From DASVDE01 sp036381235 (GTDB lineage Bacteria; Actinomycetota; Thermoleophilia; Solirubrobacterales; 70-9): a DNA stretch of 64,000 nt. The position numbers were made by a program, and so were the translations under genes. The stretch is taken from positions 1 through 64,000 of the forward strand of contig DASVDE010000004.1 of assembly GCA_036381235.1 (NCBI GenBank), in the 5' to 3' direction. The notes beneath the pieces are model-generated. The model was given only the letters and a program-made list of their open reading frames with translations, was not told the origin of the DNA and did not search any database. Positions 16,736 to 25,156 of the stretch are shown here, piece by piece. How positions within the stretch are numbered: position 1 is the stretch's first letter; every line of letters starts with the position of its first letter.

Positions 16736-17612
16736 GGTCCTGCAGAAGCGCGTCCGCGGCAGCCAGCTCCGAGATCTCCAGACCGGGCATCGCCTCGCCC
16801 AACCCGATCGAGGCCGCCGCCACCCGCTCGGGGTCGTTGAAGTGCGTGGTCGCCTCGACGATCGCGCGCGCGCGGCGCTCGGGGTCGGCGCTCTTGAAGA
16901 TGCCCGAGCCGACGAAGTTCCCCTCGGCGCCGAGCTGCATCATCAGCGCCGCGTCGGCCGGCGTGGCGATGCCGCCGGCGCAGAAGAGCGGCACCGGCAG
17001 GCGCCCGGCCTCCGCCACCTCGCGGATCACCTCCAGCGGCGCGCTGTGCTCCTTGGCGGCGCCGGCAAGCTCCTCGGCGCCGAGCTGCGAGAGGCGCTTG
17101 ATCCCACCGGTGATCTCGCGCATGTGGCGGACCGCCTCGACGATGTTGCCGGTCCCGGCCTCGCCCTTGGAACGGATCATCGCCGCCCCCTCGCCGATCC
17201 GCCGTAGCGCCTCGCCCAGATTGGTGGCGCCGCAGACGAATGGGACGTCGAAGGCGAACTTGTCGATGTGGTTGCTCTCGTCGGCGGGGGTCAGCACCTC
17301 GGACTCGTCGACGTAGTCGACCTCCAGGGATTGCAGCACCTGCGCCTCGGCGAAGTGCCCGATCCGGGCCTTGGCCATAACCGGGATGGTCACCGCCTCC
17401 TGGATCCCCTTGATCATCGCCGGGTCCGACATCCGCGCCACGCCGCCGTCCTTGCGGATATCGGCGGGAACGCGCTCCAGCGCCATCACCGCGCAGGCCC
17501 CGGCAGCCTCGGCCACCTTCGCCTGCTCAGGCGTGACCACGTCCATGATCACGCCGCCCTTCAGCATCTCCGCCAGGCCGGTCTTCAGCCTGAATGTGGC
17601 TCGCTCGGTCAC
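16725..17612 (-). CDS. pdxS: Pyridoxal 5'-phosphate synthase subunit PdxS
   Basis: Condenses ribose 5-phosphate, glyceraldehyde 3-phosphate and ammonia into pyridoxal phosphate on a TIM-barrel dodecamer. The 295-residue protein carries the family signatures KTGLAEMLKGGVIMDV near residue 9, ALERVPADIR near 43, PVMAKARIGHF near 75 (Schiff-base lysine), GEAGTGNIVEAVRHMR near 150 and LFCAGGIATPADAALMMQLGA near 205. It is the first gene of pdxS-pdxT-M29. There is no pdxR-type regulator beside it; the next gene on this strand is an RpiR regulator 25 bp upstream. Confidence 0.98.
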   Translation of the reverse strand: MTERATFRLKTGLAEMLKGGVIMDVVTPEQAKVAEAAGACAVMALERVPADIRKDGGVARMSDPAMIKGIQEAVTIPVMAKARIGHFAEAQVLQSLEVDYVDESEVLTPADESNHIDKFAFDVPFVCGATNLGEALRRIGEGAAMIRSKGEAGTGNIVEAVRHMREITGGIKRLSQLGAEELAGAAKEHSAPLEVIREVAEAGRLPVPLFCAGGIATPADAALMMQLGAEGNFVGSGIFKSADPERRARAIVEATTHFNDPERVAAASIGLGEAMPGLEISELAAADALLQDRGA

Positions 17613-17637
17613 GAGCCCAAATATACGGGGGCGCGCC

Positions 17638-18498
17638 CTACTTCAGTTTGTACGCGCGGATGCGGTCTTTGTGGGCGGCCTCGTCCTTGGCGTAGAGGCC
17701 GTAGGCCAGCGCCTGCACCAGCGCCATCAACGCCGTGTTGGAGCGGGCGAAGGAGGGGCTGTTGGAGGAGAAGTAGAGGGTCAGCTCGGCGTGCTCGCCG
17801 ACCTCGGACATCGAGGCGTCGGAGATCGCCAGGGTGCGGGCGCTGCGATGAAGGGCCAGCTTCATCGCCCGCAGCAGCAGCGGGTGCGCGCGGCCGGAGG
17901 AGAGGACGATGACCAGCGTCTCCTCGTCGATCCTGCCCAGCCGCTGCAGCGATTCGCCGCCCGTGCTGGCGACGATCTCGGCGCGAATGTCCAGAAGGGA
18001 AAGCGTGTGGCGCAGGTAGCTGGCGAAGAAGGCCATCTGATCGACGCCGACGATCACCACTCGCTGGGCCTCGGCGAGGGCTGCAACAGCCCCGTCGACC
18101 TGCTCGCGGGTGATGTTTCGCGCTGTCTCCTCGAGGTTGGCATAGTCGGCGCTCAGCGACCCCTCCAGCTCGGAGTGGTCGAAGGAGAAGAGGGAGCCGC
18201 CGTTGTCCGAGCCGCCGGCGGCGGTCGCAATCGTGGTCCGGTACTCCTCGATCGCCGCCTGCTGCAGCTCCGGGTAGCCCTCAAAGCCGAGGGCCTGGGA
18301 GAAGCGCACCACCGTCGATGACGAGGTGCTCGCTCTCCGGGCCAGCTCCTCGGCGGTGAGGAAGGCTGCCTCGTCGAGATGGTCGACGATGTAGCGGGCG
18401 ACGTCTTTCTGGGAGCGGGAGAACTCGTCGAATCGCTCCTGGATGTAGTCGGAAAGGCTTTTGAGCTGGGATTGGGACTTCGTCGCAGTCTTGGTCAC
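17638..18498 (-). CDS. MurR/RpiR-family transcriptional regulator
   Basis: A sugar-phosphate-responsive regulator. From a GTG at 18498 the 286-residue protein reads VTKTATKSQSQLKSLSDYIQ, followed by the RpiR helix-turn-helix (FSRSQKDVARYIVDHLDEAAFLTAEELARRASTSSSTVVRFSQALGF, quoted here only as positions 23-70), a linker, and a SIS phosphosugar-binding domain near residues 125-260 (VVIVGVDQMAFFASYL, ETLVIVLSSGRAHPLLLRA). The frame is open a further 88 codons upstream, but that stretch has no family similarity and overlaps a divergent gene, so it is excluded. The downstream pdx genes could be its targets or simply neighbours. Confidence 0.88.
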   Translation of the reverse strand: MTKTATKSQSQLKSLSDYIQERFDEFSRSQKDVARYIVDHLDEAAFLTAEELARRASTSSSTVVRFSQALGFEGYPELQQAAIEEYRTTIATAAGGSDNGGSLFSFDHSELEGSLSADYANLEETARNITREQVDGAVAALAEAQRVVIVGVDQMAFFASYLRHTLSLLDIRAEIVASTGGESLQRLGRIDEETLVIVLSSGRAHPLLLRAMKLALHRSARTLAISDASMSEVGEHAELTLYFSSNSPSFARSNTALMALVQALAYGLYAKDEAAHKDRIRAYKLK

Positions 18499-18547
18499 GG
18501 CCGTCCATTTCGCCGGGCCCGCCGCTTTCCCTTCCAAATCTGGTTGG

Positions 18548-18943
18548 ATGGTCGCGCCAATGGACCTCGAGCAGGCGCTCCGCCTCACCAACAGGAACAT
18601 GGTCGCCTTCGACCTGGCCCTCGGCAGCGGCGCGATCCTCGCGCCCGAGGCGACGCTGCGGGTGCTGGGCCACGACCCGCCGTCCCCCGACGCGACCCAT
18701 CTCTTCCGCCGCTGCGGCCCGATCTGGCTCACCTTCGCCGCCGCCCACGCGGTCGCCGCCAAGCGCGGCTACTCACAGGATTGGTGGGCGCTGGCCTGGC
18801 TGCGCGGCACGGAGATCGCCACCGACGTTCTCTGGTCGGAGTCCCCCGCCGTCAGCCGGCCCGGGGCGAAGCTGGTGCTGCGGCTCGCCGGGGTATCCAA
18901 CCTGGCGATGGCCGTCGGTTTTGCCTGGCTATCGAAGCGCTAG
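18548..18943 (+). CDS. Conserved hypothetical protein, possibly membrane-associated
   Basis: A protein of 131 residues from the ATG at 18548 or 127 from 18560 (MDLEQALRLTNRN). The middle has a hydrophobic helix (CGPIWLTFAAAHAVAAKR) and the end another (VLRLAGVSNLAMAVGFAWL), so two weak membrane spans are possible. The WWALAWLRGTEIATDVLWS segment resembles small DUF proteins of actinomycetes, but no family was recognised with certainty. It is divergent from the RpiR regulator (49 bp between starts) and is followed by a terminal-inverted-repeat element. Confidence 0.65.
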   Translation: MVAPMDLEQALRLTNRNMVAFDLALGSGAILAPEATLRVLGHDPPSPDATHLFRRCGPIWLTFAAAHAVAAKRGYSQDWWALAWLRGTEIATDVLWSESPAVSRPGAKLVLRLAGVSNLAMAVGFAWLSKR

Positions 18944-18947
18944 CCGC

Positions 18948-19116
18948 CTAGATGGTTGATTCCACGGCCGTGTGTGGCCGGGGATGGGCGTGGTCAAGCA
19001 GATCAAGGACGCAGGGCGCAGCCTTTGGTGGTGCCAAAGGCGAGCCCGAGGACGCAGAGATGCGCAGCTCCACGCACGTCATCCGGGTGTGCGGGGTCGT
19101 GGAATCAACCATCTAG
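18948..19116. repeat. 169-bp element with 18-bp perfect terminal inverted repeats (MITE-like)
   Basis: The ends are CTAGATGGTTGATTCCAC at 18948-18965 and its exact reverse complement at 19099-19116. Pairing continues imperfectly inward for another 25-30 bp. The middle contains the small palindrome CCTTTGG/CCAAAGG (19022-19040) and near-repeats of GGACGCAG. There is no coding potential. The size, ends and position between two genes fit a miniature inverted-repeat element or a large folded RNA/terminator. No other copy was seen in the window, and no clear target-site duplication is visible. Confidence 0.7.
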
Positions 19117-19126
19117 AGTCAGCCGC

Positions 19127-19867
19127 GTGAAGCGGGTCGCCTCCTTCTACGTCCAGGTGGGAAAGACCTATGCGAAGTGGGCGCCATCGCTGGTCCTGCT
19201 CGCGGTTGTCGTCTTCGTCCCGATAGGGCTCGTCCACGCGATAACGGTCCACGCGGAAATCGGCTCGCTGGACCTCGGCAACGGCCTGAAGGTCTTTGCC
19301 GCCGCGCTGGCGCTGCTCGCCCTCACGGCCACCGGCCTCATCGGCGAGGTCTTCTACTCCGGCGCGGTGGCGATCGCGCTCACCCATCCCCACGACGGCA
19401 AGCCCCCCTCCCTGCGAGAGATCGCCGCCATGGTCAACTACTCACGGCTGATCGCGGTCGACCTCATCTACGGAGCGATCGTGGCGGTCGGCTTGGTGCT
19501 GCTCTTCGTTCCCGGCGTGGCCGCCTTCGTCTGGCTGGGGCTCGCCGCGCCGGTGGTGGAGATCGAGCGCCGCGGCGTTCGAGGCTCGTTCGCGCGCAGC
19601 GTGAGCCTGGTTCGCGGCAACTTCTGGGTGGTGTTGGCGGTGCTCGTGCCGATCGAGGTTCTCGGCGACGCCCTTGGCGGGCTGGCGACCGGCCTCGCCC
19701 ACGATCTGCTCGGCGAATCGCTGCTCAGCGGATGGCTGGCCGACGTGCTCGCCAACGTCGCCTTCACGCCCTTCTATGCGGTTGCCGCGGTCCTGCTCAC
19801 GGTGGGCATGATCCACGCCAATGACGGCACCGGCCCCGCCGTACACTCGGAGCCGGCCCGCGTATGA
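19127..19867 (+). CDS. Multi-pass membrane protein, unknown function
   Basis: A 246-residue protein from GTG 19127 (VKRVASFYVQ). An in-frame upstream extension would run through the inverted-repeat element and is rejected. Five or six membrane spans are evident (near 17-40, 52-85, 105-150, 170-195 and 215-240). The segment RGVRGSFARSVSLVRGNFW resembles the cytoplasmic loop of YciC/GPDPase-membrane-domain-type proteins, which have the same alternation of long hydrophobic stretches and a short amphipathic loop; this match is tentative. It is coupled by an ATGA overlap to the following membrane protein. Confidence 0.75.
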   Translation: MKRVASFYVQVGKTYAKWAPSLVLLAVVVFVPIGLVHAITVHAEIGSLDLGNGLKVFAAALALLALTATGLIGEVFYSGAVAIALTHPHDGKPPSLREIAAMVNYSRLIAVDLIYGAIVAVGLVLLFVPGVAAFVWLGLAAPVVEIERRGVRGSFARSVSLVRGNFWVVLAVLVPIEVLGDALGGLATGLAHDLLGESLLSGWLADVLANVAFTPFYAVAAVLLTVGMIHANDGTGPAVHSEPARV

Positions 19868-20727
19868 GCACCGCCTCCATCTTCAGCGACTTCTGGCAAG
19901 ACAAGATCCTCGCCGACGAGAAACAGGGCCTCTTCCTGGTCCTGGTCGGTTTCATCCTCTCCTTCGGCTTCATTCGCATGAGCACGCGGCTGATGCGAAG
20001 CCCCAAGGTTCCCTGGTGGCCGGGGAGCGTGGTCAGCGACAGCGGCGTCCACATCCACCACCTCGTCTTCGGCATCGTCACGATGATGGCCGCCGGAGCC
20101 TTGGGCTTCGCGGCGCTGGGACAGAGCCCCTATACCGAGATCTGCGCCTTTTTCTTCGGCGTCGGCGCGGGCCTGACGATCGACGAGTTCGCCCTTTGGG
20201 TCCACCTCGACGACGTCTACTGGGCCGAGGAGGGGCGCAGTTCGATCGACGCCACGGTGATCGCCGCCGCGGCGATGCTGCTTGTGCTGCTCGGCTTCAG
20301 CCCCTTCAGCTTCGAGACCGGCTCAATCTCAGAGACGATCGGCAGCATCCTCGGCGCCGCCATCGTCTTCGGGCTGGTCGCGATCTGCTTCGCCAAGCGG
20401 CGCGTCATGCACGGGACGGTCGGCTTCTTCGTCTTCCCGGTGGCGATCTACGGTGCCTCACGACTGGGCAAGCCCGACTCCCCCTGGGCGCGCAAGCGCT
20501 ACGGCGAGCGGCGCCCGAAGAAACAGCAGCACTCGGTAGAGCGCTTCCCGCCCGACCGCCGCACCGAGCGCTTCAAGAACGCCTTCCGCGACATCGTCGG
20601 CGGCAAGCCGAGCGAGGGACTCACCGCCGTCAAAGACGAAGCCTTTGCCGCGACCCGCGAGGCTCGCGAGGAGGTGCGCCAGCGCGCCGAGCGCGTCACC
20701 CATCCCGGTCAGCAATCGGATCGATAG
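19864..20727 (+). CDS. Integral membrane protein with cytoplasmic C-terminal tail
   Basis: A 287-residue protein with about six membrane spans in the first 205 residues and a basic, soluble tail of 80 residues (RKRYGERRPKKQQHS onward, ending in a predicted helix rich in Glu and Arg). Notable polar residues inside or next to membrane spans are GVHIHHLVFG near residue 60 and LTIDEFALWVHLDDVYW near 105; the conserved-looking His and Asp/Glu could bind metal or protons. The family was not recognised. The start overlaps the previous stop (ATGA), so the two membrane proteins are co-translated. Confidence 0.75.
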   Translation: MSTASIFSDFWQDKILADEKQGLFLVLVGFILSFGFIRMSTRLMRSPKVPWWPGSVVSDSGVHIHHLVFGIVTMMAAGALGFAALGQSPYTEICAFFFGVGAGLTIDEFALWVHLDDVYWAEEGRSSIDATVIAAAAMLLVLLGFSPFSFETGSISETIGSILGAAIVFGLVAICFAKRRVMHGTVGFFVFPVAIYGASRLGKPDSPWARKRYGERRPKKQQHSVERFPPDRRTERFKNAFRDIVGGKPSEGLTAVKDEAFAATREAREEVRQRAERVTHPGQQSDR

Positions 20728-20776
20728 TCGTTCCTCGATTCACCCGTGCTACAGGACAGGTAAATCGAGGAACGAC
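20727..20776. repeat. 50-bp palindromic hairpin between two genes
   Basis: The left arm is 20727-20748 and the right arm 20755-20776, with a 6-base loop (CTACAG). The outer 14 bp (GTCGTTCCTCGATT) are perfect and the inner 8 bp have two or three mismatches. The last base of the upstream stop codon is the first base of the left arm. It lacks a T-run, so a simple intrinsic terminator is less likely than a palindromic repeat, processing site or attenuator. The downstream YjbQ gene has its own Shine-Dalgarno (AAAGGGGAG). Confidence 0.65.
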
Positions 20777-20793
20777 GTGCAAAGGGGAGTCAG

Positions 20794-21255
20794 ATGAAAT
20801 CTCATACCGCATACATGACCTTCGAGACCGCCGAGCGGCGTGAGCTGATCCGCATCACCGAGGAGGTGCAGGCGGCGGTCGACGAGGCCGGGATCGCGGA
20901 AGGGATGGTGCTGGTCTCCGCGATGCACATCACGGCGGGGGTCTGGGTCAACGATGACGAACCCGGGTTGCACGAGGACATGATGGAGTGGCTCGACAAA
21001 GTCGCGCCACCAAGCTGGAAGCCGGCCGCAAACGAGGTCGCCGAAGGGCTGCTTCCGGAGGGCGGCGACTACCGCCACCACCGCGGCGGAGAGGACAACG
21101 GCGACGCCCACCTCAAGAACCTGCTGGTCCACCACCAGGCGATCGTCCCCGTCACCGCCGGCCGTCTCGACCTCGGACCGTGGCAGCAGGTCTTCTACTG
21201 CGAGTTCGACGGGTGCCGGCGCAAGCGGCTCGTAATCAAGGCGATGGGCGACTGA
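20794..21255 (+). CDS. YjbQ-family protein (UPF0047; secondary thiamine-phosphate synthase-like)
   Basis: A 153-residue cytoplasmic protein. Family signatures are VSAMHITAGVWVNDDEP near residue 47, HEDMMEWLDKVAP near 62, the metal-binding stretch GGEDNGDAHLKNLLVHHQ near 92-110 and the C-terminal GRLDLGPWQQVFYCEFDG. The family can show weak thiamine-phosphate synthase activity in vitro; the physiological role is unsettled. A good ribosome site precedes the ATG. It is convergent with the universal stress protein gene. Confidence 0.92.
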   Translation: MKSHTAYMTFETAERRELIRITEEVQAAVDEAGIAEGMVLVSAMHITAGVWVNDDEPGLHEDMMEWLDKVAPPSWKPAANEVAEGLLPEGGDYRHHRGGEDNGDAHLKNLLVHHQAIVPVTAGRLDLGPWQQVFYCEFDGCRRKRLVIKAMGD

Positions 21256-21298
21256 CCAACAGAGCTCGGAGCTTCACTGCGAAAGCGAGGAGCTCCGC

Positions 21299-22168
21299 TC
21301 AGGCGCCGCGCGGGGTGACCAACACCGGGCATGGTGCGGTGCGAGCCAGCTCGGCGGCAACCGATCCGAGCAGCACCCGCGTCGCCGGTCCGTAGCCGCG
21401 TGAGCCGGTGACGATCAGGTCGACATCGTCCTCGCAAGCCTCCGCCAGCGTCTTCGCCGGCGGGCCGTGAAGTCGCCGCCCCTCGACGTGGAGGCCCTGG
21501 CTCAACGACTCCATCCCGGTGTGGAGGACCTTGTCGGGATCGGGCGGAACTTCCGGCGCGTAGGAATACCCTGCGAAGCCGGGAACGCCGGTCGCCTGGG
21601 GTGGGCGCACGACGGTGAGCACGCGCAACGTCGCGTTTGCCTTCAGCGCGATCGCCTCGGCACGGTGCAGCGCGATCTTGGCCTCGCTGGACCCGTCGTA
21701 GGCGGCCGCGACCGTCCTCAGTCGGCGCTCGTCGGAATCCGCATAGCCACGAGAGGCGATCGCCACCGGGCAGGCGGCGCCGTGCAGCAGGGAGGTTCCG
21801 GTGCTGCCGATCAGCACCCGGCCAATCGCCCCGCGGTGGGGAGACCCGACGACGATCAGGTCCCCCTCTCCCTTCTCGGCCAGCTCGCTCAACACCCAAG
21901 CCGGTGAGCCGCCGCCATAGGCGCGCGTCTCCACGCGGATGCCGTCAAGCACCCGCCGGGCCTCCTCGAAGAGCGGCTCGGCCTTCTTCTCCGCCTCATC
22001 GGCCAGGGGCACGAACCCGACCGGAAAGGGCTGATAAGGAAGGACCGAGACGACGAGCGCCTCAGCCTCGTCCAGGCCGGCCAGCTCCCGGGTAAGAGCC
22101 AGGGCGTCGTGCCCGCCCTCGCTGCCGTCGAACCCGACCAGTACGCGCCTGAAACCGGCCTCGGTCAT
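21299..22168 (-). CDS. Universal stress protein with two tandem Usp domains
   Basis: A 289-residue cytoplasmic protein made of two UspA folds. Domain 1 (residues 1-145) begins RVLVGFDGSEGGHDAL and ends with the ATP-type motif GSPHRGAIGRVLIGSTGTSLL. Domain 2 (155-289) begins VAAAYDGSSEAKIAL and ends GSRGYGPATRVLLGSVAAEL. Both carry the G-2x-G-9x-G(S/T) nucleotide-binding pattern, so ATP binding is likely. The Ser/Thr kinase gene ends upstream, with 9 bp between that stop region and this start on the same strand, so the pair probably forms a stress-signalling unit. Confidence 0.93.
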   Translation of the reverse strand: MTEAGFRRVLVGFDGSEGGHDALALTRELAGLDEAEALVVSVLPYQPFPVGFVPLADEAEKKAEPLFEEARRVLDGIRVETRAYGGGSPAWVLSELAEKGEGDLIVVGSPHRGAIGRVLIGSTGTSLLHGAACPVAIASRGYADSDERRLRTVAAAYDGSSEAKIALHRAEAIALKANATLRVLTVVRPPQATGVPGFAGYSYAPEVPPDPDKVLHTGMESLSQGLHVEGRRLHGPPAKTLAEACEDDVDLIVTGSRGYGPATRVLLGSVAAELARTAPCPVLVTPRGA

Positions 22169-22177
22169 GAACCAAGG

Positions 22178-23725
22178 CTAGCCGGGGCTGAGGCTGCAGC
22201 GCTCCAAGCCGATCGCGCGGGCGAGCCGGTAGCGCTCGGGCTGCTCGTCATCGCGCCGTTGCCGGGCGGCGAGGTAGGCCGAGGCGTCACCCGCCTTGGC
22301 GGCTGCGAGCGCCTGCTGGTCGTAGAGCTTCACCCGCTCCTGCGCCGCGACGTACCCCTCGTACGGCTTGGCCAGCGCCGCGGGTGGCTGGAGTGCGCGG
22401 AACCTGCCCACCGCGCGGGTCGAGATCCCGACCAGCACCTGGGAATAGGGCGCGTCGGGGGATTCCTCGCTCGCCCTGGAGAAGACGCCTTTGTAGGTTT
22501 CCTGGCTGTCATCGCAGATCGCGTCCGCCTTCGCGATCAGCTGGTCGCGGGTCAGGGTCTGCGGCTTCGGCTCGGCGGTCTTCGCCTTGGCGGGGGTAGC
22601 GCTCACGCCGTTCCCGCCGCCTCCATCCGATCCGCTGATCGCGGCGACTGCGGCGACCGCCGCCAGCACCGCGACGAACCCACCGCCGATCGCCATCTGT
22701 CGGCGCCGCGAGCCGGCTCGCGGCGAAGACTCGGGAGGAAGTCGGCGGGTCGGCGATGTCGGTGGTCGCTCCAGCCCCGCCTCACTGCCTCCGGCAGGGG
22801 AGATCGTCTCCGCCGTGCGGGTCGCGGCGGCGCCGGTCGCCACCGTGCGCTCCGGGACGGACGGTCGCTCTCCGCTGAGCGCGGCGGTCGCGGCGCGGCC
22901 GAGGTCGCCCGCCGAGGGATAGCGATCCTCAGGCAGCTTGGACATTGCCCGGATCACCACATCGTCGAGCGCCATCGGTACCTCGGTCGCAAACAGCGAG
23001 GGCGCAGGCGGCGGGTCGTTGAGGTGCGCGTACAGGCGCGCCGCCTCGCCGTCCTTGGGAAACGGGACCCCTCCGGTCAACAGCTTGAAGAGCAGGCAAC
23101 CGAGCGCGTAGATGTCGGCTCTCGCGTCCACCTCACCGCCGGAGATCTGCTCGGGAGCGACGTAGTCGAGTGTCCCTACGAAGCGGCCGGTTTGAGTCAG
23201 GCCAGATTCGGTGGCGATGTTGCGCGCAACGCCGAAGTCGGTGATGTAGGCGTGCTCTTCGCCCTCCCCCCCACTGAGCAGGACGTTTGCCGGCTTCACG
23301 TCGCGATGGACCAGGCCGGCGGCGTGGATCGCGTCGAGCCCGTTACCCACCTGGGCGATCAGGGCCACGGCGGCGGCCGGCTCCAGACGACCCTCGCGGG
23401 CGATCCGCGCCGCGAGGTCGGAGCCGGCGACGTAGCGCATCGCGATGTAGGGAACTCCCCCCTCCTCCCCGGCGGCGTAGATCGGCACCACGTTGGGATG
23501 CTCGATCGAGGCGGCGATCTTCGACTCCTCAGCGAACCGTCCGCGAAAGACCGCGTCGGCCGCCGCCTCCGGGGCGATCAGCTTCAGGGCGACACGGCGC
23601 TCTAGCCCCGGCTCGATCGCCAGGTAGAGGATTCCCATGCCGCCACGGCCCAGCCTGCGCTCGATCCTGTAGCCGGCGAACTCGACACCTTCGGCAAGCT
23701 CGATCCAGCGGTCTTCTCCGGGCAT
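22178..23725 (-). CDS. Membrane-anchored serine/threonine protein kinase
   Basis: A PknB-type Hanks kinase of 515 residues. The catalytic domain (about 18-270) has the glycine loop LGRGGMGILYLA, ALKLIAP (lysine), HRDVKPANVLL, DFGVAR and GTLDYVAPEQ, so it should be active. A Ser/Pro/Arg-rich juxtamembrane linker follows (270-340), then one membrane span near 342-364 (GGGFVAVLAAVAAVAAI) and an external region of about 150 residues with two cysteines (DAICDD and ERCSLSPG). The external part has no PASTA repeats, so the ligand is unlike that of PknB. It is divergent from a flavoprotein gene. Confidence 0.95.
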   Translation of the reverse strand: MPGEDRWIELAEGVEFAGYRIERRLGRGGMGILYLAIEPGLERRVALKLIAPEAAADAVFRGRFAEESKIAASIEHPNVVPIYAAGEEGGVPYIAMRYVAGSDLAARIAREGRLEPAAAVALIAQVGNGLDAIHAAGLVHRDVKPANVLLSGGEGEEHAYITDFGVARNIATESGLTQTGRFVGTLDYVAPEQISGGEVDARADIYALGCLLFKLLTGGVPFPKDGEAARLYAHLNDPPPAPSLFATEVPMALDDVVIRAMSKLPEDRYPSAGDLGRAATAALSGERPSVPERTVATGAAATRTAETISPAGGSEAGLERPPTSPTRRLPPESSPRAGSRRRQMAIGGGFVAVLAAVAAVAAISGSDGGGGNGVSATPAKAKTAEPKPQTLTRDQLIAKADAICDDSQETYKGVFSRASEESPDAPYSQVLVGISTRAVGRFRALQPPAALAKPYEGYVAAQERVKLYDQQALAAAKAGDASAYLAARQRRDDEQPERYRLARAIGLERCSLSPG

Positions 23726-23829
23726 GGCTGAACCCTAGCCCGACGCAATGCGAGTGTCCGTGCATTCCCGCAATCGGAGCGCGGATTGCCCCGGATGCGA
23801 CCTCTGTGAAGGGCTGCGAGAGTCGATGC

Positions 23830-25113
23830 ATGAGCGATGCGCACGCCAGGAACGGCGCGCCGCCCGCCCGCGTCGTCGTCCTCGGTGGCGGCTTCGGCGG
23901 ACTGGAGACAGCCTTCGACCTGAGGTTGCTGGCAGGCGATCGCGCCGACATCGCGCTCGTCTCCGACTGCGACTACTTCCTCTTCAAACCAAACTCGATC
24001 TACGTCCCGTTCGGGCTCGACCCCGAGAAGCTGAAGGTGCCCCTCGCCAAACCGGCGGCACGCAAGGGAATCGAGCTGATCGAGGCCAAAGCGCACGGCA
24101 TCGACGCCGACGCCCGTCGGGTTGAGGTCGACGACCGCTCCATTCCCTACGACTTCCTCGTCGTCGCCACCGGCGCCGACATGCGGGCCGAGGAGATCCC
24201 TGGCCTCGTCGAGCACGCCATCAGCCCCTGGACCCCGGTCGACATGCTGCACCTTCGCGCCGGGTTCCAGGGGTTGCTCGACGCGGCCGGCGCCCGCGAG
24301 CGCCGGCGCGTCCTCTTCCTCGTCCCACCCAACAACAAATGCGCGGGCCCGCTGTACGAGATCGCCCTGATGCTGGAGACCTGGCTGCGCCGCAAGGGTG
24401 CCCGAGAGAACACCGAGATCGCCTGGACGACCTTCGAAGAGAGCTACATTCAGGCGTTCGGACCGCGGCTGCACGAGGTCGTCGCCGGCGAGTTCGAGCG
24501 CCGCGGCATCGAGGGACATGCCGACTGGATCGTGGAGCGGGTCGAGGAGGACTCCGTCGAGTACGCCAACGGCGAGCGGCTCGGGTACGACCTGCTGGTC
24601 TCCTTCCCGCCCTACATCGCCTCCACCCCGTTCGAGGGCCTGAAGACCGACGACCGCGGCTTCCTGCGTACCGACCTCCCAAGCCGGCGGCTGGTCGACC
24701 ACCCCGAGGTCTTCGCGGTCGGCGACGCCGGCGACTTCCCCGTCAAGCAGGCGTTCCTCGCCTTCCTCCAGGCCGACGCGGCGGCGGCCCACATATCGGC
24801 CGAGCTGCTTGGCGGTCTCCCGCAGCAAAGCTTCGACCCGATCAGCATGTGCGTGATGGAGCAGTTCGACAAGGCGACCTTCGCCCAGGTGCCGCTGCGC
24901 CTGACCGGCGATCCGGCGCATCCGATCGAGGTTCGGCCGGACGCCAACGGCGACTACCGCGTGGGCTCCTCCAAGGCATGGCGAGCGGGCAAGAAGATGC
25001 TCGGCCTTTCCGTCCCCTGGCGCTTCAGCCGCGGCGAGCCATTTCACGGCGGCAACTTCTGGCGTGGCATGGACACCGGCCTGAAGGCAATGTCAAGCGT
25101 GCTGTCGGACTAG
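23830..25113 (+). CDS. Sulfide:quinone oxidoreductase-like FAD flavoprotein
   Basis: A 427-residue NAD(P)/FAD-dependent pyridine-nucleotide-disulphide oxidoreductase. The N-terminal FAD motif is VVVLGGGFGGLETAFDLR; a second nucleotide region VVATGADMR lies near residue 117 and the FAD-binding VGDAGDFPVKQAFLAFLQAD near 300-318. PPNNKCAGPLYEIALM near 165 matches the redox-Cys region of SQR-type proteins, and MCVMEQFDKATFA has another Cys. SQR uses two or three cysteines, so sulphide oxidation is plausible; membrane NADH dehydrogenase-like activity is the alternative. The start is the ATG at 23830 (MSDAHARNG); the longer open frame upstream overlaps the divergent kinase gene. Confidence 0.85.
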   Translation: MSDAHARNGAPPARVVVLGGGFGGLETAFDLRLLAGDRADIALVSDCDYFLFKPNSIYVPFGLDPEKLKVPLAKPAARKGIELIEAKAHGIDADARRVEVDDRSIPYDFLVVATGADMRAEEIPGLVEHAISPWTPVDMLHLRAGFQGLLDAAGARERRRVLFLVPPNNKCAGPLYEIALMLETWLRRKGARENTEIAWTTFEESYIQAFGPRLHEVVAGEFERRGIEGHADWIVERVEEDSVEYANGERLGYDLLVSFPPYIASTPFEGLKTDDRGFLRTDLPSRRLVDHPEVFAVGDAGDFPVKQAFLAFLQADAAAAHISAELLGGLPQQSFDPISMCVMEQFDKATFAQVPLRLTGDPAHPIEVRPDANGDYRVGSSKAWRAGKKMLGLSVPWRFSRGEPFHGGNFWRGMDTGLKAMSSVLSD

Positions 25114-25156
25114 CAGGCGACGGGCCGGCTCCACGGCCCCCGGTATCCTGATTCGC

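Noticed and set aside
18499..18762. N-terminal extension of the RpiR regulator
   Set aside because: The extra 88 codons overlap the divergent gene, have atypical composition and no family similarity; GTG 18498 gives the normal length.
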